A DNA stretch of 64,000 bases from an uncultured Faecalibacterium sp. (GTDB taxonomy: Bacteria > Bacillota > Clostridia > Oscillospirales > Ruminococcaceae). The notes under the pieces were generated by a model. That model worked only from the letters and a program-made list of their open reading frames with translations. It did no database searches and was not told the DNA's origin. The stretch is taken from NCBI GenBank assembly GCA_934533135.1, contig CAKTBG010000007.1:13419-77418 (forward strand), given 5' to 3'. This document shows positions 17,614 to 26,595 of the stretch, piece by piece. The position numbers and the translations under genes were made by a program. Each line of letters starts with the position of its first letter. Position 1 is the first letter of the stretch.

Positions 17614-17817
17614 TTAGGCGTAGGGCAGCATGCTCTTGATGGTAGCTGCGTTGGTCTTATCAACGTAGCTGGGCTGACGGTAGCCACGGGTCAGCTTGGT
17701 GGTCTTCTTGGTCAGGATGTGGCTGCGGAATGCATGACCGCGCTTGATCTTGCCGTTCTTGGTCAGCTTAAAGCGCTTCTTAGCGCCGGAGTGCGTCTTC
17801 AGTTTCATCTTAGCCAT
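17614..17817 (-). CDS. rpmI: 50S ribosomal protein L35
   Basis: 67 residues, full length: [19 protein letters not shown], then [17 protein letters not shown] and [11 protein letters not shown], all standard L35 segments. It is a small basic protein of the large subunit. It sits 18 bases after infC and 54 bases before rplT in the conserved three-gene operon. Confidence 0.98.
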   Translation of the reverse strand: MAKMKLKTHSGAKKRFKLTKNGKIKRGHAFRSHILTKKTTKLTRGYRQPSYVDKTNAATIKSMLPYA

Positions 17818-17835
17818 TTTAGTTTCCTCCTAAAA

Positions 17836-18369
17836 TTAGTCCTTATTGGGTTTCGGGATCAGCAGAATGGACATCGTGCGGCCCTCGAGCACCGGCGGCT
17901 TATCCATGCTTGCCTGGGGCAGAGCCTCGGCAAAGCGTTTCAGTACGTCAGCACCCAGAGCACTGTGCGCCATCTCACGGCCGCGGAAGCGGATCGAAGC
18001 CTTCACCTTGTGACCAGCAGCCAGGAACTTGGCAGTCTGGTTCAGCTTGGTGTTGAAGTCGTTGGTGTCAATATTGAGCGAAAGGCGGGTCTCCTTGACC
18101 TCGACCACTTTCTGGTTCTTCTTGGCTTCCTTCTCCTTCTTCTGCTGTTCAAAACGGTATTTGCCGTAATCCAGCACCTTGCACACAGGCGGGGTAGCCT
18201 GCGGTGCGATCTTGACCAGATCGAGCCCGGCTTCTTCTGCAGCGCGCATGGCCACCTGAATGGACACAACGCCCTTCTGCTCGCCATCGGCACCGATCAG
18301 GCGAACTTCACGATCACGGATCTGACCGTTGATCTCCAGTTCCTTCGACTTTCCAGCGGTAGCGATAAT
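17836..18369 (-). CDS. infC: Translation initiation factor IF-3
   Basis: 177 residues from an AUU codon at 18369. The N domain (ELEINGQIRDREVRLIGADG) and C domain (LNIDTNDFNTKLNQTAKFL, VKASIRFRGREMAH) are complete. IF-3 keeps subunits apart and proofreads start codons. GGAGGT at 18381-18376 is six bases upstream of ATT; no ATG or GTG lies in frame nearby, and the only other candidate (TTG at 18387) is upstream of that Shine-Dalgarno. Rare AUU starts in infC are known to allow IF-3 to limit its own synthesis. AUC at 18366 is the other possibility. Confidence 0.95.
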   Translation of the reverse strand: MIATAGKSKELEINGQIRDREVRLIGADGEQKGVVSIQVAMRAAEEAGLDLVKIAPQATPPVCKVLDYGKYRFEQQKKEKEAKKNQKVVEVKETRLSLNIDTNDFNTKLNQTAKFLAAGHKVKASIRFRGREMAHSALGADVLKRFAEALPQASMDKPPVLEGRTMSILLIPKPNKD

Positions 18370-18567
18370 GAATGCACCTCCAAACAATAATCCATAGTGT
18401 TGCTATTTGGCATAGAAAACGCGGCCGCCCATCTTTCAGGGCAGCCGCGCAAAAATTCACACAAGCACGCACTCCATTCCAAAGGAAATGAGGCGTTCCG
18501 GTATAGCCCGGAGGATCCTGACCCTCACAAGGCGAGCGCGGCACGGGCCGTAGCTGCTTTCTTTACT
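18370..18567 (-). promoter_or_regulatory. infC-rpmI-rplT leader (L20-type attenuated leader)
   Basis: About 200 untranslated bases run from the promoter to the infC start. The segment contains several paired stretches and ends in an intrinsic terminator 45 bases before the AUU. In Firmicutes such leaders bind L20, which promotes termination when L20 is in excess. That the same happens here is inferred from position, length and the terminator, not from a recognised L20 site. Confidence 0.75.
18415..18448 (-). terminator. Attenuator in the infC leader
   Basis: On the minus strand GCGGCTGCCC pairs with GGGCGGCCGC (18448-18439 with 18430-18421, one mismatch, loop TGAAAGAT), followed by GTTTTCTATG. 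It lies upstream of infC and downstream of its promoter, so it can only act as a conditional terminator. Confidence 0.75.
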
Positions 18568-18572
18568 CGGTC

Positions 18573-18601
18573 ATTCTACCATACTCCGCGTGCCGTGTCA
18601 A
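18573..18601 (-). promoter_or_regulatory. Promoter of infC operon
   Basis: Perfect -35 TTGACA (18601-18596), 17-base spacer, -10 TAGAAT (18578-18573), reading toward infC. It is one of the best sigma-A promoters in the window, as expected for a ribosomal operon. Confidence 0.85.
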
Positions 18602-18642
18602 GCACTTTTCCACGAAAAATCCGATTTTTTTCAGCGACCTCG

Positions 18643-18735
18643 CCCTCTCAGTCACCTTCGGTGACAGCTCTCACAAAGGGCGAGTCCTTGGCAGGTCGGG
18701 CAGGTCTGCGCGTCTATCACAAACAAGTTGGCCCT
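18643..18735. repeat. Structured intergenic repeat, copy 7 (partial)
   Basis: One arm only: CCCTCTCAGTCACC with hairpin GTCACC/GGTGAC, then a decayed CTCTCAC/GGGCGAG hairpin and the long-form inner module start CCTTGGCAGGTCGGGCAGGT. No closing arm is seen before the addA stop. Confidence 0.75.
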
Positions 18736-18746
18736 GTTCTCTATCT

Positions 18747-21700
18747 TTATGCCTCAATAAGCTTATTTAATGCAAAAGAGTAGATGCCCTTATACGTTAT
18801 CTTCTTGGGTGCAAATCGTTTATCGACGGCAAGGGCGTAGAGATTGAGCTGGGCGCGGTACGCGCAGAGGAAGTCGGCTTCCGTTTTGTGCCGGTCGGTC
18901 TTGTAATCCAGCAGCTCCAAGTGATCCGGATAGACCAGCACAAGGTCGGCGATGCCCTGCACCAGCACCTGCGCATCGTCCGCCAGCGTGCCCGGTTCCG
19001 GCGCGGTGCCCTGCGCCGCCAGCACCGCCGCCGCGGGCAGTGCTGTGATGAAATCCAGCTCCCGCAGCACCTGCTCCGCGCCGCAGATCTTCGCAAAGGC
19101 TTCACCCTCCACAAAGAGGCGGATCTTGCCGACGTCCAGCTTTTCCGCGATCTCAGGCGCGGTCAGCCGGGCGTCCACCTGCCGCTGGCGTTCGCACAGG
19201 ATCGCCGCGCAGAGGGCATCCTCGCCGTCCTGCTTTGCCTTGGCCAGAGCCGCAAAGTCGGCGTGCTCCAGAAAGGCATGGAGAGCCGTGCCCATCTCGG
19301 CGGCGGTCAGGCCGTCCTTGGAGAGGAAGGCCGGGCGTTCCAGCGTGGTCTGCTCGGCCTGATGGACGATGCTGGTCACACTGACCTTGGCGGGCACCGC
19401 AGCCAGCGATGCTGCCGGGTAGTTCCAGCGGAATCCCTGCCGCAGCGTTTCCACCAGTTCCGGGTCGGCGGCGGCTTTGGGCATTTCCGGCGGTGCGGCC
19501 TCGGCCTCCGGTTCTGCCTGCGGGAGCGTCTCCGGCTCCGGGATCCGGAGCGCAATGCGGCTCTTCGTATCCGCAAAGGGCAGCTCGAGATCCCCCGCCA
19601 GACGGCGGAGCGGACCGCCGTTGGGGTGGACCAGCAGCGCGGCCCGCAGCCAGTCGGCAAAGCTGCCCGCTTGCTGGTGCAGCGTCTCCCCCGCCCCTGC
19701 CGCGAGAAAGGCCGCAGCCCGGGCAAACGGATTGGCCGTCTTGCTGATGCCGAGGGGCACGGTCAGGATCAGCTTATCCTGCGCGCGGGTCAGTGCGACG
19801 TACAGCAGCCGCATCTGTTCGCTCCGCATCTCCTGCCCGTGGACATTCGAGAGGGCGGTATAGGCCGCCGTTTTGTAGGCACCCTCGCCCGCTTCGGGGC
19901 GGAGCCGCAGACCTGCGCCGTAATTGCGGTGGAGCAGGACGGGCTGGCGGGTGTCCATGGCGTTGAACCGCCGCCCCGTATCGGCCACGAACACCACCGG
20001 GAACTGCAATCCCTTGGAGCGGTGGATGGTCATGATGCTGACGCAGCCGGGGCGGGAGCCGCCGGGCACTGTATCCTGCCCGGTGGAGCCTGCCAACGCT
20101 GCCGCGTCGATCGCCCGCACCAAGGTCGAGATCCCGCCGCTGCCGGCTCCGGCGCAGAACGCCGCGAACCGCCGGGCGTCCTCCCGGCGGCGGGTGCCGT
20201 TTTCCATCGCACCCAGTGCGGCAAGGTAGCCGGTGGAGGCAAAGATCTCTTCCAGCAATTGCTCGGTCGGCACGCTCCGCGCCATCCGGCGCAGCGCGGT
20301 CAGCCGGGCATAAAAGGCTTTCACCTTTTCGGTAAAGGCATCCGTTCCGCTGCTCTGCACCGTCAGCAGCAGTGCCCCGTACAGGCTCATCTTCCGTTTG
20401 GGCTTCGGCGTTCCCTCCGGCGCATCGGCTTCTTCCTGCCTGCGCTGTTCTTCGGCCTGCTTCGCGCTCTGGGCGCGGAGGCGGACGAGGTCATCGTCGG
20501 TAAACCCGAACAGCGGGCCCAGCATCGCCGCCGCCAGATAGATGTCCTGCGCCGGGTTGTCGATGACCCGCAGCAGCGCGATCAGCGGCCGGATGTGGGG
20601 GGCGTCCAGCAGATTTTCCCGGGCGTCGGCGTAGACCGGGATCTTCTCCTGCGCCAGTGCCTCGGTGTAGGCCGGGAAATCGCCCCGCGCCGCCAGCAGA
20701 ATGCAGAAATCTTCATACCGGACGGGTCGGGTGGTGCTACCCTCCCGCACCGGCATCTGCGCTTCCAGCATCGCACGGATCTGCCGGGCGATCCACGCCG
20801 CATCGGTCTCGGCGGCATCGTCGGGCAGAAAATGCGCTTCCACGCTGCCCTCGTATTCCCCGGGTGCGCCGCAGACCAGCCGCTGACCGTCGCCGTAGGC
20901 CGTGTCGCCCAGCTGGGGCGTCATGAGCTGCTCGAACAGAAAGTTGATCCCCTCCACCACCTGCGGTGCGGAGCGGAAGTTCGCGTCCAGTGCCAGCAGC
21001 GCGTTTTCGCCGGGCGTTCCCTCATCCGGGCAGGGGCGGGCCGCCTGCCCCGGCAGCAGCGGCCAGCGATCCAGCTTTTCCCGGAAGATGCTGGGGTCGG
21101 CCTGCCGGAAGCGGTAGATGCTCTGCTTCAGGTCGCCCACGAGGAAAAGATCGTCTCCCGCCGGTGTTGCAAGGCAGCGGTAGAGTGCGTCCTGCAGGGC
21201 GTTGGTGTCCTGATATTCGTCCACCATGACGGCGGCGTAGTTCTGCCGGATGGTCTCACAGAGAGGGGTGGGCGTGCCGTCCGCACTGCGCAGCAGCTTC
21301 AGGGCAAAATGCTCAAAGTCGCTGAATTCCAGCAGCTTGCGCTCCCGCTTTTTGGCCGAGAACCGCGCGTCAAACTCCCGCACCGCCGCAAACAGGGCAC
21401 GCAGGCGCGGCAGAGCCGCTTTGCGGTCGGCTTCGGCTTCGTCCTCACTGCAGGAGATCAGCTCCATGATCTGCCCAAACAGCGCAGCCGCTTCGTCGGC
21501 GCGGGTCTTGACGACGGCTTTGTGTTCGCCGGTCAGCCGCTTTTTCAGATTTTTCAGCCCCGGCGGGTCGGCCATCCCGAGGACGTAGGGCGTCAGTTTG
21601 TCGTAGAGCGGCGTCCATGCACCGGCCTGCGCCAGCCGTTCCACCTCGGCCAGCAGGGTCAGAGCGGATTCCAGCCGTTCCAGCGGTTCGGCAAACTTTT

Positions 21701-22493
21701 CGTTCACCCCGGCCACCGCTTTCGCTTTGGCGGCGGCGGTCTTTTTGCTGGCTTCTGCGTCGGCCTGCGCCTCCGCAAAATCCACTTTGCAGTCCTCCAA
21801 CGCCGCCATCAGCAGCTCGCGGGCGGCCTTGGCGCAACGGGCGGCTTCGGCCAGCAGAAGGTCGTGCCAGCAGGTGGCGGCAAAGCCATTTTCCTGCTGC
21901 CAGACCGCCAGCCACTCGTCCAGTTTTTGGTCGTAATCCGGCAGGGCGCGGAGGAAATCGTAGACCTGCAGGATCGTCTCCCCGGCCGCACGGTCGGTGC
22001 GCCCCTTGCCGTAGAGATCGGCAAAGGCGCAGAAATCCGGATCCCGATACGCGTTTTCCAAGGTCTCCGCGAGGGCGGACGCCCGCAGGATCTCCACATT
22101 GCCGGGGTCGGCGGGGGTGAAATCGGGCGGGATGTCCAATGCCTGAAAATGCTTGCGCAGGAGATCCAGACAAAATGCGTCAATGGTGCAGATGGGGGCC
22201 CGCTGCAGCAGCATCCGCTGGCGGCGGAGAACCGTATTGCCCGGCTCCTTCTGGCTCCGGCGGAGCAGTGCCTGCCCGATCCGGGCGCGAAGCTCTGCCG
22301 CCGCCGCATTTGTAAACGTGACGATGAGGAGGCGGTCGGCGTCGGCCGGGCGCACCGGATCGGTGATGAGCCGGACGGCACGCTCGGTCAGCACGGCGGT
22401 CTTGCCGCTTCCGGCGGCGGCACTCACCAGCAGCGCACCGCCCCGGTCGTCGATGGCTGCACGCTGGGCTTGGGTCCATTTGGGTTCGCTCAC
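18747..22493 (-). CDS. addA: ATP-dependent helicase/nuclease subunit A (AddA)
   Basis: 1248 residues, the usual size. The N-terminal UvrD-type helicase has Walker A SAAAGSGKTAVLTERA near residue 25, AVMVDEYQDTNALQ near 415 and SIMTIHRSKGLQFPVVFV near 810. The C-terminal RecB-type nuclease ends with LVLVYPDHLELLDYKTDR, carrying the catalytic DYKT. With AddB it resects double-strand ends to a Chi-like signal. The start is GTG at 22493, overlapping the addB stop by GTGA, so translation is coupled. Confidence 0.97.
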   Translation of the reverse strand: MSEPKWTQAQRAAIDDRGGALLVSAAAGSGKTAVLTERAVRLITDPVRPADADRLLIVTFTNAAAAELRARIGQALLRRSQKEPGNTVLRRQRMLLQRAPICTIDAFCLDLLRKHFQALDIPPDFTPADPGNVEILRASALAETLENAYRDPDFCAFADLYGKGRTDRAAGETILQVYDFLRALPDYDQKLDEWLAVWQQENGFAATCWHDLLLAEAARCAKAARELLMAALEDCKVDFAEAQADAEASKKTAAAKAKAVAGVNEKFAEPLERLESALTLLAEVERLAQAGAWTPLYDKLTPYVLGMADPPGLKNLKKRLTGEHKAVVKTRADEAAALFGQIMELISCSEDEAEADRKAALPRLRALFAAVREFDARFSAKKRERKLLEFSDFEHFALKLLRSADGTPTPLCETIRQNYAAVMVDEYQDTNALQDALYRCLATPAGDDLFLVGDLKQSIYRFRQADPSIFREKLDRWPLLPGQAARPCPDEGTPGENALLALDANFRSAPQVVEGINFLFEQLMTPQLGDTAYGDGQRLVCGAPGEYEGSVEAHFLPDDAAETDAAWIARQIRAMLEAQMPVREGSTTRPVRYEDFCILLAARGDFPAYTEALAQEKIPVYADARENLLDAPHIRPLIALLRVIDNPAQDIYLAAAMLGPLFGFTDDDLVRLRAQSAKQAEEQRRQEEADAPEGTPKPKRKMSLYGALLLTVQSSGTDAFTEKVKAFYARLTALRRMARSVPTEQLLEEIFASTGYLAALGAMENGTRRREDARRFAAFCAGAGSGGISTLVRAIDAAALAGSTGQDTVPGGSRPGCVSIMTIHRSKGLQFPVVFVADTGRRFNAMDTRQPVLLHRNYGAGLRLRPEAGEGAYKTAAYTALSNVHGQEMRSEQMRLLYVALTRAQDKLILTVPLGISKTANPFARAAAFLAAGAGETLHQQAGSFADWLRAALLVHPNGGPLRRLAGDLELPFADTKSRIALRIPEPETLPQAEPEAEAAPPEMPKAAADPELVETLRQGFRWNYPAASLAAVPAKVSVTSIVHQAEQTTLERPAFLSKDGLTAAEMGTALHAFLEHADFAALAKAKQDGEDALCAAILCERQRQVDARLTAPEIAEKLDVGKIRLFVEGEAFAKICGAEQVLRELDFITALPAAAVLAAQGTAPEPGTLADDAQVLVQGIADLVLVYPDHLELLDYKTDRHKTEADFLCAYRAQLNLYALAVDKRFAPKKITYKGIYSFALNKLIEA

Positions 22494-25400
22494 GGCTCTT
22501 CCTCCTCTGTTTCTTCGGGTTCAAAGGGCTTGGCAGGGGCATCCAGTGCCCGCTCGCCGATGCCGGTCTCGTGGCAGCAGATGAAGCCGTAATCGCACCA
22601 TTGGCAGGGGCTTCGCCCCGTCACCAGCGGTGCGGCGGCGATCTGCCCGCCGTAAAGCTGTTCGCCCATCTGGGTCACGAGGTCGTCCAGATGCAGCTCG
22701 ATCCGGTTCAGTTTGGCAATGTCCGCCCGCTTGTCCTTCTGGTAAGGGCTGGGGGTGCCGTTCCGGAACGAAAACGGCAGATACCGGCCGGTCTCGTCCG
22801 CATCCATGGCATCAAAGACCCGGGGTTCGTCCACCACCAGTCCGTCGATCTTGTATTCCACGCTCCGGGCGGCTTTGTTCCGGGTGGTCGTTTCCGGGGC
22901 GGGGTCGGCCAGCAGGTAGAGCACGCCCGCCGGCTCTGCGCCGGTAAAGCGTCCGCTGGGGTCCCGGGTCAGGCTGAACAGATACAGCAGCATCTGGCAG
23001 TCGAGGCCGCAGTAGACTTCTTTCAGATCCAGCTTTTTGGAGCCGGTCTTGTAGTCCACCACCCGCACCCAGCGGGTGCCGTCGGCTTCCACCCACTGGT
23101 CGGCGCGGTCCACGGTGCCGATCAGCTGGACGGTCCGTCCGTCCGACAGGCGGTACACCTGTGCGGGCACGGCATCCGCGCCGCCGCCGATCTTCAGCTC
23201 GCAGGCCACCGGGCGGAAGCTGCTCTGCCGCTGCTCATCTCGCAGGTAGCACAGCAGGCTGGTCATGCTCTTTTTCAGTCGGGAGAGCAGATAGGCAAAG
23301 CGCGCCGTGTCCTCGGGCAGATAGCGTTTGGCGTATTCGTCCACCAGCATCGCCGCCAACGCTGCAACGGCTTCGTCGTCCAATTCAGTAAAGGGTTCCA
23401 TCCACCGGGCGCAGGGGTTGTCCGGGCCCGGATCCGGGTCCAGAGCCATCTGGAGCACCCAGTGCATCAGGGTGCCGCTCTGATCCGCGCTCAGCTCCGC
23501 CCGTCGGCGGGGGCGCAGCCCCAGCACATACTGCAAAAAGTACCCATACCGGCAGGTATAGTATTTTTCCAGCTGGCTGGGCGAAATGCGGAGCCGCCGC
23601 CCCAGCAGGCTTTCCAGCGCGTCGAGGTCGCGAATCTGCCGGGGCGGTGCCTCTGCCATCCGGCGCAGCAGGGCAAGCCCTGCGGGTTCCGCCTCGTCCG
23701 GCGTGCGCAGAGCCTCGGTCAGGCTGGCGCGCTCGGTGTCGGTCAGGGGCCAGCCGCCGCCCAGACAGTCCAGCCCGTCGGCAGGCGTGGCCGCAAGGTC
23801 GGCCAGCTCCAGCACCGGCGGCTGCGGATCCAGCGCATCCACGATGGGCTCCAGCGCAGCGCAGAGGGTCAGACCCGCGCCCTTGGGCCAGCTCATCCAC
23901 AGCCCCTTGGCCGGGGCGGTAAGAGCCTTGTAGAAGCAGACCTGTTCGCGGATGATCCGGTTTTCAAAGCAGTCCGGCAGGTCGATCGCGTTGGCCATCA
24001 GTGCATCCCGGTCGGCGTGGGTCAGCAGGCCACTCTCGCCGGGTGCCGTCGGGAACTCGCCCTCGGCCAGCCCCAGCACAAAGACGTGATCCGGCTCGTC
24101 CAGCCGCATCTTGCCCGCGCTGGCAAGGACGACGGCGTCCAGCGTCTGGGGGATATGCCCCAGATCGGAGGAGCGGAGCAGCAGACCGAACAGATCCTCG
24201 TACTCCGGCACGGTCACGGTCTCGCTGCCCAGCAGCCGAGCCATCTCATCCAGCAGCCCCATGACGACGTTCCACTCCCGGGCGGCTTCCTCCGCCGCCG
24301 GGATGCCCCGCTCGGCGCGGATGGCTTCGACCTGCCGCGCCTGCTGTTCCTCTGCACCCAGCTTTTTCAGGCAGAAGTAGACCGCCCGGCTGATCTGCTC
24401 GGCATTCGCGCCCCGCACCTTGCTACGCAGTGCATCCACCGCTTCGATCAGCAATGCCCGGGCATCCTCCGCATCCTTCTGGTTTTGGAGATCCTCTTCC
24501 GTCAGTTCCCGCCCGCCGAATCCCTGCGGACTTTTTGCAAAGGGTTCGCGCCATGCCGCCGCGCTGGGCGACCATGTGTAGGCGTAATTCTCGAGAGCGC
24601 AGACCTGCGCCTCGGACAAGGCGCAGAGCCCGGTCTTGGCGAGAGCGGTCAGCGGTTCGGTCATCTCCGCGCCCCGCGCCAGAGCCAGCAGTGCCTTGAC
24701 TGCTGCTGCCGGTGCGCTGAACTCGGACGTGGTCGCCTCGTCGCAATACAGTGGGATCCCCGCCATCCGGAACTCGTACCGCACGGCGGCGCGGTATTGG
24801 GCGATGTCGCGGCAGACCACCGCGATCTTTCCGCAGCGGACCCCCTGCCGCATCAGACGCCGGATGGCACCGGCGGCGGCGCGGGCTTCCTCTTCCCGGC
24901 TGGGGGCGGCAAACAGCCGCACTTCGGCGGCGGGTGCATCCAGCGGCGGGCAGCTGCCGGTCTCCAGAATTTCGGTCAGTGCCGCCAGTCCGGGAGCCTC
25001 TTTGTGCCGGACATCCCGGCGCAGGAGCATCGGCGCGGCGACCTCGGCTCCGTTTTTCCGCGCCAGCTGCCGCAGCTGGGCGGCGACCTGCTTTGCCCCC
25101 GAGAAAAGGCTCAGATCCCCCGGCGTCAGGGGGGTGCCGTCGTCGCACAGAGCCACGGTGACCGTCGGCAGAGCCGCCAGCATCGCCCCCATGAGACGTT
25201 TTTTGGGCGCATTGAAGGTGTCGAACTCGTCGATGAACACCTCCCGCTCCTGCAGAAAGGGGGGCAGTGCGCCCCGGGCAAGGGCATCTTCCAACCGGAT
25301 CGCCGCCAGTTCCAGCCGGTCGGCCGGATCCATGCCGGTGCGGGCCAGCAGGGTCTCGTAGCCTTGGAAGATCAACGCCAGCTCCGCCAGTTTGCCGCTT

Positions 25401-25837
25401 TCGGCTCCGCAGTTCTGGGCGAGGGCGGCCAGCTGCCCGCCCGACAGCCCCGCGCTCTTCAGTTCGTCGATGGTCTCGGACGCCATCTGGCAGAACGCCG
25501 CGCTCCGGCGGTGGCGGTAGTAGTAGTGTACATGATCCTGCAGCTCTTCCAGCGCGCGCCGCACCAGCACCGCCCGCCCCGCGTCGGTCAGGGTCTGCAC
25601 CGCCGCGCCGCCCTCGGTGGAGAGAATCTTTTCGGCCAGACTCGTAAACGAAAAGCTCTCCACCCTGCCAGACAGCGCGTCGCCCAGCTCCCGGTAGATG
25701 CGGGCTTCCGTCGCCGAGGTGAACTGCTCCGGCACCAGCAGGATGCTGCGCCGGCCAGCCTTGGCCCGCGCCTTGATCTGCGCATACAGCAGCGTCGTCT
25801 TGCCGCTGCCCGAGCCTCCTAAAACCAGTTTGAGCAT
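22490..25837 (-). CDS. addB: ATP-dependent helicase/nuclease subunit B (AddB)
   Basis: 1115 residues from the ATG at 25837, after GGGGGAGG. Walker A is LGGSGSGKTTLL at residues 6-17, the rest of the helicase being degenerate as in the family. The C-terminal nuclease has WVRVVDYKTGSKKL. Iron-sulfur cysteines typical of AddB are present: one in YYTCRYGYF and a CQWCDYGFICC group near the end. It works with AddA in double-strand break repair. Upstream in-frame codons are ignored because they lack a ribosome-binding site. Confidence 0.96.
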   Translation of the reverse strand: MLKLVLGGSGSGKTTLLYAQIKARAKAGRRSILLVPEQFTSATEARIYRELGDALSGRVESFSFTSLAEKILSTEGGAAVQTLTDAGRAVLVRRALEELQDHVHYYYRHRRSAAFCQMASETIDELKSAGLSGGQLAALAQNCGAESGKLAELALIFQGYETLLARTGMDPADRLELAAIRLEDALARGALPPFLQEREVFIDEFDTFNAPKKRLMGAMLAALPTVTVALCDDGTPLTPGDLSLFSGAKQVAAQLRQLARKNGAEVAAPMLLRRDVRHKEAPGLAALTEILETGSCPPLDAPAAEVRLFAAPSREEEARAAAGAIRRLMRQGVRCGKIAVVCRDIAQYRAAVRYEFRMAGIPLYCDEATTSEFSAPAAAVKALLALARGAEMTEPLTALAKTGLCALSEAQVCALENYAYTWSPSAAAWREPFAKSPQGFGGRELTEEDLQNQKDAEDARALLIEAVDALRSKVRGANAEQISRAVYFCLKKLGAEEQQARQVEAIRAERGIPAAEEAAREWNVVMGLLDEMARLLGSETVTVPEYEDLFGLLLRSSDLGHIPQTLDAVVLASAGKMRLDEPDHVFVLGLAEGEFPTAPGESGLLTHADRDALMANAIDLPDCFENRIIREQVCFYKALTAPAKGLWMSWPKGAGLTLCAALEPIVDALDPQPPVLELADLAATPADGLDCLGGGWPLTDTERASLTEALRTPDEAEPAGLALLRRMAEAPPRQIRDLDALESLLGRRLRISPSQLEKYYTCRYGYFLQYVLGLRPRRRAELSADQSGTLMHWVLQMALDPDPGPDNPCARWMEPFTELDDEAVAALAAMLVDEYAKRYLPEDTARFAYLLSRLKKSMTSLLCYLRDEQRQSSFRPVACELKIGGGADAVPAQVYRLSDGRTVQLIGTVDRADQWVEADGTRWVRVVDYKTGSKKLDLKEVYCGLDCQMLLYLFSLTRDPSGRFTGAEPAGVLYLLADPAPETTTRNKAARSVEYKIDGLVVDEPRVFDAMDADETGRYLPFSFRNGTPSPYQKDKRADIAKLNRIELHLDDLVTQMGEQLYGGQIAAAPLVTGRSPCQWCDYGFICCHETGIGERALDAPAKPFEPEETEEEEP

Positions 25838-25885
25838 ACGCGCCCTCCCCCTTGCGAAAAAATCTGTGTTCATTGTACCACAAAA

Positions 25886-25914
25886 TTGCAAGAACTTCTA
25901 TTCTGTGGTAGACT
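25886..25914 (+). promoter_or_regulatory. Promoter of ruvX
   Basis: -35 TTGCAA (25886-25891), 17-base spacer, -10 TAGACT (25909-25914), 33 bases before the ruvX ATG. The 109-base gap between addB and ruvX must also hold the divergent addB promoter; a TACAAT-like -10 lies on the minus strand near 25872-25877, but its -35 is unclear. Confidence 0.75.
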
Positions 25915-25946
25915 GAGAAAAACCATCTGCACAGAAAGGACATTGC

Positions 25947-26378
25947 ATGAAAATCTTAGCAGTCGATTACGGCGACAGCCGCACGGGGCTGGCCGTCTGC
26001 GATCCGGGCGAAGTGCTGACCACGGCCATCACGCCCCAGATCACCGAAAAAGTCATGCGGAAGGTCGCCGCCAAAGTCTGCGAGGTCGCCGCCGCCAACC
26101 GCGCCGAGCTGATCGTGTTCGGCCTGCCCCTCAACATGGACGGCACCGAGGGCGAACGCGCCCGCAAGAGCCGGAAACTGGCCGGCATCGTCGAACACTG
26201 GAGCAAGCTGCCCGTCCGGATGTGGGACGAGCGGCAGACCACCATCGAGGCCGCCGGGCTTCTGGACGAGACCGGCACGTTCGGCAAACGCCGCAAGGAC
26301 ATCCTCGACTCCATGAGCGCGACGATCATCCTTGAGGATTACCTCGCATGGCGGAAAGAGCACCCCGGCGAAATTTAA
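25947..26378 (+). CDS. ruvX: Putative pre-16S rRNA nuclease / Holliday junction resolvase YqgF
   Basis: 143 residues. It starts MKILAVDYGDSRTGLAVCD, the RNase H-like YqgF motif, with the second site LIVFGLPLNMDGTEG near 56-70 and MWDERQTTIEAAGLL near 93. E. coli YqgF matures the 16S 5' end; resolvase activity has also been proposed for the family. AAAGGA precedes the start. It is divergent from addB and followed by a repeat whose end runs into a T tract. Confidence 0.93.
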   Translation: MKILAVDYGDSRTGLAVCDPGEVLTTAITPQITEKVMRKVAAKVCEVAAANRAELIVFGLPLNMDGTEGERARKSRKLAGIVEHWSKLPVRMWDERQTTIEAAGLLDETGTFGKRRKDILDSMSATIILEDYLAWRKEHPGEI

Positions 26379-26385
26379 TTTTTTG

Positions 26386-26540
26386 CCCTCTCAGTCTCAC
26401 TTCGCTCGACAGCTTGTCCTCCCTCTGTCGCGTTGCGACATCTCCCTCCGGCCGGAGGGAGTCTGTCAAAGGGAGAGCCAAGAAACGTTCTTGCCTCTCA
26501 CTTCGGGAGAGGTGGCATGGCGCAAGCCGTGACGGAGAGG
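26386..26540. repeat. Structured intergenic repeat, copy 8 (three-unit form)
   Basis: Starts eight bases after the ruvX stop. Ends are CCCTCTCAGTC and GTGACGGAGAGG. It contains TGTCGC/GCGACA, CCTCCGGCCGGAGG, a CTCTCAC/GGGAGAG stem and ATGGC/GCCGT. Six T residues follow directly on the plus strand, so the right arm could double as a ruvX terminator. Confidence 0.88.
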
Positions 26541-26550
26541 TTTTTTCAGC

Positions 26551-26588
26551 AAAACAAAAACGGACGGTTTCCCGTCCGTTTTTGTTTT
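26551..26588. terminator. Bidirectional terminator between ruvX and the cyclophilin gene
   Basis: AAAACAAAAACGGACGG pairs perfectly with CCGTCCGTTTTTGTTTT around a four-base loop, giving a stem flanked by A and T runs that would terminate transcripts from either side: ruvX (plus) and the cyclophilin gene (minus, stop eight bases away). Confidence 0.9.
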
Positions 26589-26595
26589 GCGTTTT

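Noticed and set aside
18888..25822. Two open frames of more than 1000 residues opposite addA and addB
   Set aside because: Shadow frames of high-GC coding sequence; no ribosome-binding site, no recognisable domain, and both AddA and AddB are intact on the other strand.
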